Below, in pieces: positions 21,583-35,245 of a stretch of 64,000 nt of DNA (its first letter is position 1; every line of letters starts with the position of its first letter). The notes beneath the pieces were generated by a model. That model was not told the origin of the DNA. It saw only the letters and a program-made list of their open reading frames with translations, and searched no databases. The stretch spans positions 1 through 64,000 of the forward strand of contig JASWJB010000063.1 in NCBI GenBank assembly GCA_032433595.1, in the 5' to 3' direction. Source of the DNA: Conoideocrella luteorostrata (lineage: Eukaryota; Ascomycota; Sordariomycetes; Hypocreales; Clavicipitaceae). Made by a program: the position numbers and the translations under genes.

Positions 21583-24500
21583 TTAAAAGTAGGGCATCCA
21601 CAGCGCATCACACTGCGCCAAGTTTATCGGATTTACAGCCTTGGCCACTGCGTCAATCACCGTCTGGTTCGCCGGCAGGTTGCCAGAAGGGTTGTGTGCA
21701 AGGCTGACCGCACGCTTGACTATCGAATCGCTGTTGACTTGAACCGAATCACGCAACTGGTTCTCGCTGATTCCGTTTCTGTGGCTGCTGGTGAGCCAGA
21801 AAATCATTTCATCCCGCACAAACAGAGTAAGCGCATGTTCCAACTCATGCTCGGGCTCTGTGAGGCAGCGAGCAATCGCCATGACCGAGCAGGCAAAGAT
21901 GCCCTCGGTAGCTAAAGGTCCCATGAGCACCTGCAGGTTGGGGGTCAGCCGGAAGGGAACTGGCTCAGGATTATGGAAGAACGGCTTCGATTGGCTCATA
22001 AATGACATGAGCTCTGATCCCCAGATGTTACCCGAACCGCGAGCAATGTTCATCTTGGCAGGGTATCTGTTATGCATGTAAAGAATGTACGTCATAAACG
22101 TCAACGCCGCAAGTTGATAAGAAAATTGCCTCCTGAACAGCCAAAACTCCGCAAACTCCGGAAACACCTGCTGGAAATATTCCAGTGCCACCGTAGACGG
22201 CACCCACTTCTCTTGAACAGCGTTGAATACTTCCAGTCTCGCTGGTGGAGTAACCTCGGGCTGTCCTTTGGCTGCCTGCTGCTGCAGTAAAGTCATGTTA
22301 GCAAAAATCATTCCATTTCCATAAAGTGTAAAGTGCAGGGTGACCATGATAATTACTTACCGAGCTTCTGCTCTCCAACACACCTCGCAACTTCTCGAGC
22401 GTAAACAAGACAGGCTCATCTTTGGAGAAGCCCATTCGTCGACAGTGGTCCTCGTAAACGGCCTGTAACGAGACGTACGACGTATCCTCTTGCACAATTC
22501 TGATATGCGGCGCGAGAGGTACCATTAGTGGTAGAGTGAACTGGAGGTCGCGTCGACGGCTCTCCTTCTTCCGGCCCAGAGTCTGATTGAGGTGTCTAAA
22601 TAGCTGAAGTATTCTCTCTTCACGCCTGCAGTGCCTAGCTGCCGGGTGCTGCACGGCCCATGAGTGCACGCTTCCGTCATGGCCTCTCATCTTTAGGCGG
22701 CGGTACGAAGTGCTGTAGGACCGGACCAAGTCCACATTGGGGAGAAACCTCTCGATCCGGATGAAGTCCTGGTTCTTATCCTTATGCTGGAGGTACTGCC
22801 CGGGGATTTCAACCTCATCAAACTTTTGATATCTGAATTCGCTGAGATGCGGCGAGAAGGCCTCCAGCGGCGCTTGAGACACCCGACGATCCAGCTTCTC
22901 CTCAAACTTGGTGCGCCAGCGTCGCAGCTTGTGGATGTATTCGTACATGGTCGGTTTGACATCCACAAAGTCCGCTTCGAAAGACTTCTTGATATGATGT
23001 GGCAGGATTGTCTCGGCAAACCTAGTGATATTGGTCTCAGTCGCTGCGGGGAGCTTCACACTTCTTGCAAACGACGCTGGTGTACGGCTGACATACGTCA
23101 GAGCATCGTTCAGAAGAGCAACAATAAGTCGGTATGCATCTTCGTCCGGCGGGCATTTGAAGTGCTTTTGGATTTGATCCACCATGGTTTCCATTGACAG
23201 TGCCAACAGAGGGAAGGCAGTTTTGAGTACTGACATGATTTCCTCGGTCAATTCCCAGGGCATCTTCTTCTGGTTGGAGCCCGACGTTGCACCTTGCTCT
23301 GGCTTCTGTCCGTTCGCTGCTGCTGCTGCTGGAGTAGGCGTCGGCGTCGGCGTAGGCGCATTCGCTGTAGCCGGTGTGCTTGCGGCCGCTGTAGCAGCCG
23401 CGGCGGCAGCAGCATTGGCTTCACCACCTTCGGTCTTGACTTGGCCAGCAGTGTCGCCCTCAGTAGCGGTGCCTGGTCGGGACGCACTACCCTCAGGTTT
23501 GGGAGGCTCTACCTTGCTTTGGGCAGGAGAGGCGCTTGGTTTACCATTGGAGGCGATGGACTGAGCGCGCTGTTGTCGGGCTTTCCCTTTGCCTTCTTGG
23601 GCTGCTTTCTTGATGAGATTCATGTCCTCACGGTTGGTGCGAAGTTGAAAGTAGAGCGCCTGGGGGTATGATTTGGCAATGTTCAGGAGGATCTGATAAA
23701 CCCGAGGGGCTTCCTTGTGGCCCAATCCTGTAAGCAGCTGGGGAATGAAGGTAATCCAATACCACACGGGCGTGTCGCCCTTAAAATCATCAAAGCCCAT
23801 GGCGATGGTTCCTTTGGCGTCATCAAGGCTCAGGAGCCAGAGAATGCGAGCGAGGAGTTTTCGAGACTTGGCATTCTTGTAGCTTCCGGCTGCCTGCAGA
23901 TATGATGTGAGTGCTTGTCTGGCAGCCCCAAGGTCCGAAGGATCTTCTTTGAACTTCCGATCATTGAAGTAACCCCACTCGGCCCACGCCTTTGCTGCAC
24001 CAATATCAAAGTATAATGCAGTGCCGTACGCCGAGTCGGCTTCTTCCTTCTGGTTAAGCTTCTCGAGGAACATGCCCTTGAGGGTGTAGAATTCGGCTTT
24101 CTGCTGAGGGTTGAAGTAGTTCAAGTTGGTGTTGTTGATCACGTCCAGACCACTTGAGAGCTCCTCTGGATTCTCATAGTGGCACTTGGCTTGTTCCCGT
24201 AATTTGAGGAAAGCTTCCTGTATTTCAATATTTGGCAGCGTGTAGATCCTACTCAGCTGGCTGATGCAGACCTCCGGAAGACTGTGTTTGCGAGCGACAT
24301 GGGCAAATCGGTTGATGATCCAGGCTGTCTCATGGTACCCTCGGTAAGCGAATGAAGATGCGCCACCAGCATTCTGTTGCCCTTGCTGTGGTAATAGCTG
24401 CAGATAGGTCTGGTTGATAAGACTGAAAATATGTTGTCTCCACGTAACCAAATCCTGCCATGCCGTGATATCATCCCACACATTGGGTAGTCGATCGCGC

Positions 24501-27500
24501 CAAGCGCCAAGAAGTAGTTTGAGTTCTCCAGATTTAACATCCAAGTTGGACGAGTTCGTATTGGCCAGGCTCTGGCAGATGACACTAGCATCATGCAACT
24601 CGACAAGTTGTTGGAAGTTCCGCAGCAAGGGAATGTGCGCGTTTGTCAATCGCTCCGGCAACTGGTGCCACTTCCGGATTGACAGTTGTATAGCCTCATC
24701 ACAAACCCTTGCAAAGTCGTTGCCTTCTTGTTGGTTGTGGAACTTGAGCAGCGACATAAATGCCTGGAAAAAGGCTCTTCGAGGCGTTGGAGCATCCATG
24801 ACACCTTTGATGACATTATCCAAAGCTTCGCGATGTTGAGCATCCTGCCACATGTCCGTGTTGCGCCATGCACACTCCAAGAGCAAGTCCTGGAAATTTT
24901 CGTGCTTGGCAAAGTCCTGAAGAATCTCCCACTGCTGCAGCTTTTGTGCACAGAGTACCCAGTGATCCTCCCAAAGCATGTATTCCGATTGCGAGTACGG
25001 GATGACGCCGGTCCTGGCTTTTATTTGGGCATTCTCATATAGCTTCTGAGCCTTGTCCCACATGCCGTTTTGTTCGTACGAGAGACCAGCATTGGTTTCC
25101 ACAAACTGACATCGTCGACGCCATGTCCCATAGAACAGATCTTCTTCTTGCAAAGAGGCGTATAATTCGACGAGCGCATTGAGGTTGCTTTCCCGAACGG
25201 TAGCAGACTCCATCTCCGGTCTTATGGCGGCGTTCTCCAACTGCACCAGAGCCGTATACCAGGCGTCGTACGTCTTCGCCTCAAATTTCAGAACATGAGG
25301 GGGCAGCTTGCATTCCGGCCACGTTTTTGCCGCTCCCTCAACGAGTGACTGAACAACATTGGGCCGCTTGTCAATTTGGCGGCTATGATAGTCCTTGGTC
25401 AGAAGAGCAACCATGCCACGTTCGAGATCGGAGCGCTCGTCCTTTAACGTAGCCGACCAATAGAGCGGGAAAACGGTGATCCAAAGTTGATGTGCAAGCT
25501 GGTTGTCAATATGCTGGAGCTGCATTAGCGGCTCAATGACATCTCGCACCTTGACGTCTCCCAGCTCGGAAACAAATCGACGGTGACTAGCCATAAAGGA
25601 CTCGAATTTGTCGTCGGCCATCATGCTTGGGTCTCTATTATCTTTGTCTTTGGGATAAACCGCAGCCAGCTGAGAGGCCGAAATGAGCTTGAAGTCCTCT
25701 TGATGAAGCTGAATATTGGTATTCATCTCCACAGCACCAAGTAAAAGTTGGGACGCTTGAGCTAGCCAGTATGAGTCGGCCAGGGTGTCCCAGTTTTGAG
25801 AGTTCAGAACATAGGACAAGCGGGCACTGGCAGTCTTTGATAGACTCTTATCAAAGATGGCCATGAATCGGTTCCTCATCTCGACGTCCGCAGCTCTGGA
25901 GCCTATCAAGAAAGCGTGCTCCATTCGCACGGTCAACTCAGTACGAGTAACCTTGGGATCTTCGTAAATGCGAATGACAAGTTCCAAGAATTTCGACAGC
26001 ATGGTAAGATCCACCCGATGCTCGAAGGAGAGCATTTTATGTAGAACAGCAGTCTTCTCCTTGAGCGTGGGCCACGTGCCTTCGGAACGGAACACCCAGC
26101 TTTCCACCATGGTCAAAATCTCTGTGCATAGCTCGATGTGCATTGATTTCTCGACAAGTGTCGCGAGAACACTCAGGAATGGCCTTCTGTTGTCGCCGAG
26201 GGTTTCCATTCGCAACGCAACAGTTTGAATCTCCTTGACCATCAACTTGGTCTGGATCTCCAAGTCATAGCTGGACATCTCTCCTGACGGCGAGGCGCCA
26301 TCCTGAGCCCTGTTGTTTTGGTTCGCAGCCTGGTTAGCCGCAGCATTATAGTGCTGGACATGCTCTCGTGCGTGTTTACTCTGCAGGGCCTTCATCAGGG
26401 AAGGAATATGCTGGTCAATAACTGAAGGTTTGCGGTTCCCGAGAGACCAAAGCAAGCTAACCCCAGAAATATAAGAGCTGTTGTTCATTGCATCAGTGGC
26501 AGCCTGTGAGAGGTATGAAACGATCTCTGATGTTTGGACTTCGGTTTCGCCATCTGCGTCGGCATCTTCCATAGGCGCATCCTCGGGAACAGAATCAAGA
26601 ATACGGTCGATAATTGACTTGAGGTCGCGACCATCATCATATTCCTTGTCGGCAAGATGCATACAGTCTTGAATTTCCGGGTTCTCGCATTTCAAGCACT
26701 TCTCCAGAACCTTTTGTACAGCTGCAAAATTTTTCTGAATCCAATCGTCCGACTTGAAGTTAAGAACAATACGCACAACTTGCAGCGTATTAATAATATT
26801 TGTGAGAAACTTATCATCATACTTCTCCTTATCGGTAGGATCAGCGGTAAGGATCGTCTGAGTCTTTTCGCTACCAAGAATGACATCCGTCACGTTAGGA
26901 AAGAGGTCAAGTTCCAGGTCGCCCCAGTACTGAGGTTGTTCCAGGTTATATAATAAACTCATGGCCTTCTTGCACAACTCCGTGTTTTGAGGTGGCAAAG
27001 GTAGGGAAGGAGTGCTATGCTCGCGAGGCTTGGCCGAAGGTAGCTGGTATCGTTCGTTCAGCTGTGCAATAAATTCGACAAGATACTTTATCATCTTTTG
27101 TCTGAAAACGTGCGGGATCTGGTATTCATTTCGTTCTCCGGGGAGAGCTTGTCTAACTGCTGGGGGCGAGGACATTGGCTGATCAGCGTCCAATTTTCTC
27201 TTCTTCGAATTCGGGGACTCGGATGCATCTCGAGCCGTAGATGGCGACGTCCTTCCCTCCACACGCCATTGCTCCCAAGTCCAAATTAACCACATCATGT
27301 TAAGAGCGAGTTTCTTGCTCTCGTGGGACGGGTTGGGAGGAGCGGCCACCTTCCTCAATGAGGTTATGAGCAATATGACATACTTATCTCTGGCCTCAAA
27401 GAATAGCTCAGGGTGCCGAACCAGGAAGTGGAAGATGCTGTTCATCTGCTGCACATTCTGGCCCTCGTCCGCGAGAATACGACGAGGTGCAACAGCCCAG

Positions 27501-30500
27501 GCCGCGTTTCGTTCATTAGGGCCACCACCACATCGCTTAGGCAGTACAGGCGCGATCAGCTCCAGCGCTTGCGTGACCAGTGCCCGGCCTTCGTTCTGGT
27601 TCGTCTTCAGAAGTGACAAGTAGACCTGGCTGACAATCTTAGGTGGAGTCTCGTAATGGGCGATAAAGTAGCCAATCACCACATATGCTGCATGTTTGTT
27701 GATGACATCCTCGAGCCGGATAAAGGTCCATCCAAACTTGATTATATCCTTCCTTGCTTCCTGCAATGCTGTGTGGTAATACTTGACCAACATGGCAGAC
27801 AACTGCAGAACCTCGAAACGGGTATGGTCGATTCCGGGTTGTGACTGGTCATCTGGGGACATATCTGGGTGAACCTTCCAGATCTTGCTGCTCACAGCAT
27901 CAATGACAGATCGGTCCATCAATCTCTGTGCCTTGCTCTGCTCCGGCTGATTCCAGTGCCGCATGACATCCATAGCAACAATTGGATTAGCTATGTAGTG
28001 GAGCAAGAAGTGTTTCGTCTTATTGGAGGCTGTCTTCCCCGAATAAATGTCCAAGCAGCGGAGGAAGGTTGACTTCCAAAACTCTACCGAGTCGCTGCTG
28101 AGGATGGTGTCGTGAATAAAAGCGAATAAAGAGTGCGTAGAACGAAGATCGTTGCTCGTCACGGACTCAATGAGGTTACATAAGGCATCCAGATCCTTCG
28201 GGCTCCGCTCTAAGGATTTGACAAGAACATTCATCACCTGATCCGCGGCCTGGTAAGCGGGTATGCGAAGGTTGGAGTTCAACGTGTAGCTGCGCAGATG
28301 GCCCTCCAATTCCTTGCCGATGTTTTTCAGCCAGGTAATGTTTTCCTTTTTATCCATCCACGAACTTGTGTTTTCAAATTGACTGATAGAGTCAAGAACG
28401 TGGATGGCATTAACCGCTGCGATAAACTTCTTTTCATTGTTTTGGTCCGACAGCTCAGTGCACTTGGCCATCATGGTCCCCAGCCCCTCAACCGCAGCTT
28501 CTCGTAGGGGGCCACTATCGGGATGTCTGAGCACCTGTGCGAGCAGTCTTCCGTACTTGAATTCATCCAGCTTGCCAAGGAGATACGTCCAGATCTCTTT
28601 AGGAAACCTGTTCAAGTACAGAAACATAGGTTGGCGGAAGGGGCTTTGAATAGTCCTACGAACTCTCTCTTCCATTGTAAGGAAAATGTCGATGAGTCGC
28701 TCTTTAAACGCCTCAGCCGGGGCTGGGAGAAGATGAAAAATATTCAGAGTCGCGGTAACGACCATTACCTGAGGATTTTGTTCAAAGAACGTAAATGAAA
28801 TCTGCGGCCACTCATTCACGTCCACGATTAAATCGACTTGCTCAAGAAGCCGAGCGCCAATTTCGACTTTGAAATAGCTCGTCAGCAGTTTGAGTAGCCT
28901 GGACAAATTATTGAGGCCGTGCACACTGAGTCGCTTTGGATCGGACAAACTCTGAAGGACCGGCCTAAGGCCCCCTTGCAGCAAGTCTTTCGGTAGGCGC
29001 CTGTCCACAGCCAGGACTAACTTAAGGGCATCATTCGCAGCAGTGATGGTGGGTTTCGACTCCGAGTATAGGCATTTGAAGAAGACAGACAGAATCTTGC
29101 CCTTCGTTGGAGTGTTGGCAAACTCTTCAAATGTCATCGCTGTGCTGAGCAACTTGATGCACGAAACTCGCAAGTTGACGATATGCTCGTGGGTGCGGTA
29201 CTCCGCTGGCTTGTTTGCGAGAGACTCGTCATTCGCATCCGCCAACGCGAGGGATTCCATTAACAGGCGGTGGAGGTTATCATCAAACTTCACCCAGTCG
29301 CTCTTGAGGCTCATGTGATAGTTCATGGCATTGATGTATCCGATCTGGATGCTGAAAGGCAGCGCACGTAAAGGCTTTGAGTAAATTGGCTGCAAAAATC
29401 GCTCCTTGTAAGGCTCTAGTAGTTCCCACACTTCACATGAGGCGGCCTTAGCAATTAGTGCAAGCGATTGCCGGGCAGTTTCGCGGACGAACTTGTTCAT
29501 ATGTGAGAGCTCATTGTTAAACTGCATGCAAATCTGCGCCAATCTAGACTGCTTAACGGGAGGCTGACCTGGCTGCGAATGAACGGGCAGCGCATCTTCT
29601 TTCTTGGCGTCCTTCGTAATGCGCTTTAGCAATACCTCTAAACTGGTCTGGGCAAGGCATCGGGTCTTCTCAGGCAAATCTTGCGGCATGTCCTTGATGA
29701 CGTACATGAGGGCACGAATAAATTCCATCTGTTTCGATGCCACCCATGCGTCGCCAAAATCTAGCTCCGTGAGAAGAAAGTTGATACCAAGGCTTCCTCC
29801 AGTCTTGGTGAACCACTCTTCCTCATAGCAGCTGTGGCAGAATGTGCTGCTCAGGTGGCTGAAAAGTGGAAGCCGACCAACGTTGCTCTCGGAACCAAAG
29901 ATGGTCGCGGTGCTTTTGTAAAGCTCTTGAATTGCTCGCTTGGCGGCATCTTGAACATCTGGGTGGTCAGAGGCTAGAGATTCAACAATTGCATCGGAAA
30001 GGATACGGGTATCGATGCAGAGAGGACCTTCCCCGGCCCTTGGGTCGAACGGGCTAAAGTTCCTCTTCAAATCTACCAAGGAACGTCCGACTTCGAGGAC
30101 GGCAAAGTGTCGACAAATGTCCATTAGGAAAGCATCTGATTCGTCCTTGAAGTCGGGGAGAGATTGAGCGAACATGATTGCCTTGAATAATTGCCTAGTA
30201 ATCTTGTCCTGCTCATCTTTCTTAGGAATAGACTTTTCGCGGTTTGTCACCTCAAATGGGGCAAAGTTGATGTCCATTTTGCGAGCCAAGAGATCCTGTG
30301 CCTGCAGACGCACGACTCTGGGAAGATCATCCGGAAGTTGATCGAAACCGATTCTGAGCCTGATCTGAGACATGATCAAATGGAGCGCCTGCTTCTTGTA
30401 ATACTCGTCGTACGCTCGCAGATTCTGGCTATTCTTTCCAATCTTTGGGCCCTCCATCAATTTCTGAATAGCACAGTCTATACCCAGATCTGCTGGGAAT

Positions 30501-33474
30501 GCTCGATCCTTCTTCGACCCAATGAGCCGCAAGTCGAAGCTGGATGGATCGTCGGCGTATCCTCTATATGTGAGTGGAACGGCGCCAGTCATAAATTTGC
30601 GGTTCCTTCCACCAAGCTTACCCAAAATCCTCATTGTTGTGTGCGCGTGGAAATGACTGTATGGGTGGGGTCGAAGATGGTTGAAGAGAGCTGTCATCAG
30701 TTCGTCAATGACAGGTGCCATGATTGGATCGAGATAGTCAGCGGTGAGATTGTCAACACAGAGCTCCAAAGTGCGTAGACCTTGGCCCACAAGTTCTGTC
30801 CCTGCTCTTAATGCAACAACCAACGGCCGCATCAAGAAACTTAGATGAGGAAGCAGGTGGCTTAACCGTGCCGGAACGGTCAAGCAGAGTTCCACATACA
30901 AGTCTCGCTCAGATGGCTTTCGAGCCGCCATTAGAAGATTATTGAGAACATCCAGCAGCATCTCCAACAAGGGTAAAATCTGCTTGTACAGTTGCTCAAA
31001 TTTACCACCTCCAATGCTTCTAAACAATGACCGTAAAAGGAGGAAATAATTCATCGGTTCTTCTGCTTTGGTAGACAATTCGATAGACTTCGTAACAATG
31101 TTGACCACATGAGGTAGCAAAACCTTCTCATTTTGTCCAGCAAAAAGAGTTACGGCCATAAAGTCCAGCTTAAAGAGTCGAAGCAAAATAGATGACTTCT
31201 TGACATCGGCTGACCCAACTTCGTCGATCCGCTCCATGAGAAACTGAAGAAGCATACCGCAAAAACTAGGCGATGTGGCTTCGCTTGCAAGGAAAAACTG
31301 GGGTATATGTAGTAGGCCAGTGTGCTCAAATATCATGTCATATAGTCGTGGAATCTCCTGCTGGAAAACTTCGTGGAAGGTTGCAGGGTCGATGCAATGA
31401 AACACGGTGGCGAAGGTTTCAAGGAGGTCTTTCTCCTCTTTGGTGCTTGACACCATGTAAAAGTTGGCCATGTATTCCACGGTAGACATGTACTGCGACT
31501 CAGCTGCGGGTTTCTCGATTTCATAATATCGAAACACATAGGCACCTTCTCTGAAAAGCTTAATAATGATGTTCACTTCCTCTGCCGTAAACCCATAAGA
31601 AACGTCTTGCCAATGTGCTGGCGCGTTTTGGGGGTCGATGGGCGCGCCGATATTGCAGGTTCTGAGCTGATAGAATGTGTTTTTCAGACCATTCATCAAA
31701 TTACGAAACAGAAACTTGTTGTCCGCCACAGGGTCAGCACCCCGGTCCCTTGGGTTGGAGATTTTGATAGGAACGGCAGAGAAAATGTCGGTCTCATCCC
31801 AATCCGGTCGTGTCTCTATGTCGGCGAGGTATGAATCGGGTGTCCCGGCCAGTGCTTGCTGACGGTATTGCTTCGACAGTTTAACGGCATTCGAATGCTG
31901 TCGGTTCATGGCGGCAAATTTGTCTCCAATTGCGTTCAAAATCATCATCAGATAGTGTCTCGCGTCAACCTTGTTTGGCAGTTTGGCGATGCACTCTGCC
32001 ATGTTGAGTAGCAGCTTGGCGCTCATCGTTTGAAAGCTGGTGCCGGGGAAGTTGTCCTGCAAATTTCTGGTATATACTTCGACCGTCTTGCGTATTTGCT
32101 CCGGGCTCAATGAATCTCTAACGTGATGTATCAGGTCAGCAAGCATGCTATATGCCAACGGTCTCATAGTCTCGTAAACAGTTAAGCCATCTCCTGTAAG
32201 TGTTCGTTCGTCAAGCAGTTCGTCTATTTTTGGCAAGAATATTTTCCTAAAATTATAGTTAATGATATGCCGTATAGCAATCAGAAGTTCCTTTCTAGTG
32301 CCCGATTTCTCGCGTGGACAGTCCTTCAGCAGTCTGACCACAACATCAGGCAAAGTAGGTAGAAAGTCGTTGAGATGTGACGAATACGCGCGCAGCAAGT
32401 ACGCTAGGAAACTCATGGTTTTGACTTGAACTGTGATGAAGTCTCCGTACGCTCCGCGTTGCTCTGCCTTTATGCCATGGCTCACGCCAGAGTGAATTTG
32501 ACCCTTGGCTGCGGCTTCCGCATGAGCCTGCTTTTGTGCGCTCGCCTCGATCAGTAGCACCCGTTTGATCAAAGGAACGAATGCTTTCACATTCTGTGCG
32601 ACCGTGGCGCGATAGATTTGGAATATCGAAACGACGATGATTGGACATTCCGAGAGGACTTTAAAAGAATGCATTCCTTTCAGTAATGGTCGATTCTGTT
32701 GCTGGGGATCTACACCAAGGTCTGACACAGATGCTACTGGTGACCCCGGTCTAGGAGACTGAAAGTTGGTCTGCGAACCCCCAGGCGTTGCCGGTCCGCC
32801 AGGCTGGGAAGGGGCTGCGGGTGTCGCATTGTCGAGCTGTTCCCTCACGACCTTTTCCATTTGCTCAAACAATTCTTGGATGAGGGACAAGAAGTTCTGG
32901 ACTTTCCCTTGGAGGACCTTATGCTGGTGACGCATAATGTCCGAAGTAATTTTGACACATAGAGTGGCATTGTCCTCATTGTCAGTCCGCACAAGTTGCA
33001 TTAACAATTCGACGATCTCCTCAGCGAAAGGCTCGAACGGTTCGGAGGGGGCCGGCGCAGTGGGTAGACGATGTAGGACTTCTAAGATGCAGTGACGAAG
33101 TTTCTAAAAAGGCATGATTAGATTCATCAGTTTCGAGGTTCCGTGGCAATGATACACACCTGCTCCGGCGAATTGCTTTGAAAGATACATGGTCCGCGAA
33201 GAATGTTGATGAAAATTGGCATCAACCTCTTTAGAAATGGGCTGTAAATCTGTCCGCTAGTATAGTGGTCAAGACTATCACGTAGCGTAGTCGCGGCCTC
33301 TAATTTAAGTCTGGCATCTACAAATCAAGGTTTGTCAGTCCAGTGTTTCTAACTCGCCAAGCCAAAGTCCGTCTCGACAAAGGATGGTGACAGATGGTGG
33401 CATAGCTATCGTGGCTTACCTATATCCGCGGTACTTAGTCGCTTTACGACATCATCAATAGTGGTTCCCGACAT
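21583..33474 (-). CDS. TRA1: TRA1, pseudokinase scaffold of SAGA and NuA4
   Basis: Proposed CDS complement(join(21583..22281,22361..33103,33160..33317,33420..33474)), 3884 residues, with one exon of 10.7 kb. Introns of 102, 56 and 79 bp restore frame; the start [24 protein letters not shown] is recovered only with the two 5' exons. Tra1 is the activator-binding subunit of the SAGA and NuA4 acetyltransferase complexes. Most of the protein is HEAT and FAT helical repeats; a low-complexity Ala/Thr-Pro linker lies near residues 3300-3345, then a PI3K-like domain and a FATC tail ending LWMPYF. The kinase is dead as expected: where active kinases have DRHxxN the sequence reads HNRYPAKM, and no DFG is present. 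The last intron ends at a run of three CAG triplets, so one glutamine more or less is possible. Confidence 0.96.
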
Positions 33475-34573
33475 GATGGCATTATCGGCATCCACAAGAA
33501 GCTACCATTCCTTCCATACGAGGGGGGTAGTGATGATACGCTGGTCAGCGTGCGGCGGCGGACAGATGCCAGGATGGTGGATCGCGAATGCTACCCTCTT
33601 CGCGAACTTCTAAGCTGCGCAAGTAGTTATAAGAAAGATAAAATACTTTCTAAAAGGGGTTTTCAGGTTTGATAAGGACCTCTGGGAATGAAGAGGTCGA
33701 TTTTTGCTGCGTCTAGGTCGGATTCGAGTTTTTGTCGTAGTGCTTAATCCGAATTTGCTTGTCTGCAGCCTTGGAGCTTGAGAGACGGGAGAGTAGCGTG
33801 AAGGGCATTCGCGTTGAAAATTACAGAAACCTAGAATCCGGGGGCCATGGTCACCAATTCCAATGACGCTAGGGTCAGTAAGAATATTGATCCGGCACTA
33901 ACAATACACACGCCCCCAACTTGTGGCGTGTGCGCAGTATTTCTACCTTGTTCTTATCTTATCAGCGCTTCAACCAGAACCAGACACATGGATACATACC
34001 CGGTACTCCAAACGATATCCTCGATTTTCAATTTTCCTTCACATCCACATCCAATCACGAGATCTTGTGCATGCTAAGTAGATCACAAAGAATGAGATGA
34101 CTTTTTTTTATTAGTCCTAAGGTGTTATTTCAGCGTTCGCTGCGTTACCCGTCACGCTGCTGTTACACAAACTATACAGTATTCCGTCAGTTGACACATC
34201 TTCTTACGTTCCGATTCCGAGGCAATATTGATCTGCACTGCTTCAAGCTGAAGACATCATTTGTCCATACAACGAGAGATCTTATTCCTCATCACAGCAT
34301 CGAAGAGGCAAAATGAACTGGCATACCTAACGTTGATAGTAATACATTCGCACATTGACGGCACTGACCCCACCGTCTCCGGTTCGGAGGTTGACGCCTG
34401 CCTAACTCATACTATTACATAAAAGAACACGCCGACCCTCGCAAGTGAGAATCTTAGCTATCATTCACGCATTTAAAAACCTACCTCATAGGCTTTTAGC
34501 ACTGATAGCCATCGCAAGGATTTCTCCGTCTAAGCTACGCACATCACAGAACTTGGACAATTCATCTGTCACC
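33475..34573. other. 1.1-kb divergent intergenic region
   Basis: Lies between the 5' ends of TRA1 (-) and the AIG2-like gene (+) and presumably holds both promoters. No gene or repeat stands out. Confidence 0.5.
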
Positions 34574-35245
34574 ATGAGTGGAGAGGGAACTGCTTTTGTA
34601 TACGGTAAGATACAATCTTTACGGGCGGCATGTACGTAATGTGACTAACAAAACGTCCAGGCACATTGGTAAGACATGAATAGGAGCACCAGAGGCTGCT
34701 GACCAGTAAGCTAACAAAATGCCAAGATGGCCACAGAGGTATTCTTCAGCGTTTGCTACGGCGACAAAAACCCGCCTCAGGCAATTCGTGACCTCCACAC
34801 GTTCACACCGGCAATTCTTCAAGACTACTGCCGCCATCGAGTTCAGTTTGCCGACTACCCGGCAGCCGTCCCGGAGCCAGGACACAGCATACGAGGCGTG
34901 TATATCACTGGGCTGACAGATGCGAACATTGAGAAGCTGGATTACTTTGAAGGCTCGGAATATGAGCGACGAACCGTGAAAGTGCAAACTCTGGAGAAGA
35001 GTGGAAGTGGAGAGAAGGAAGTTCTAGGAACGAAGATGAGCACGTCTGTGTACGTGTTTCTGGTAGCCGCAGCCTTGGAGAAGCGGGAGTGGGACTATGA
35101 AGAATTTCGACGTGAGAAGATGCAGATTTGGGCAAGAGGTGACTGGACCTTTGGTACGTGCATCTCGCTATCTAACGCATTTAAGCGTCTGCTAACACTG
35201 AAAAAAGATGACGACGGCAAAGCTGCCGTGAGTTGTCCCGTCTGA
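34574..35245 (+). CDS. AIG2/gamma-glutamylcyclotransferase-like protein with an 8-nt microexon
   Basis: Proposed CDS join(34574..34604,34661..34668,34727..35153,35208..35245), 167 residues. The substrate-loop motif FVYGTLM (residues 8-14) is spread over three exons: exon 1 gives FVYG up to its split Gly codon, the 8-nt exon GCACATTG supplies the rest of Gly plus Thr-Leu, and exon 3 begins at Met14. Both flanking introns (56 and 58 bp) have GTAAGA donors and CTAAC branch points. The family glutamate region reads LDYFEGSEYERR (about 84-95). A third, 54-bp intron is in frame and stop-free, so the C terminus is less certain. GGCT-fold enzymes act on gamma-glutamyl compounds; the substrate here is unknown. 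Confidence 0.85.

Noticed and set aside
22298..22347. Separate gene starting inside the last TRA1 intron
   Set aside because: The frame is simply the final TRA1 exon read back through its intron; splicing at 22361/22281 gives the normal TRA1 C terminus.
23290..23420. Alternating GCTGCT/GGCGTC repeat as a mobile or regulatory repeat
   Set aside because: It is inside the TRA1 exon and encodes an Ala and Thr-Pro linker in frame.
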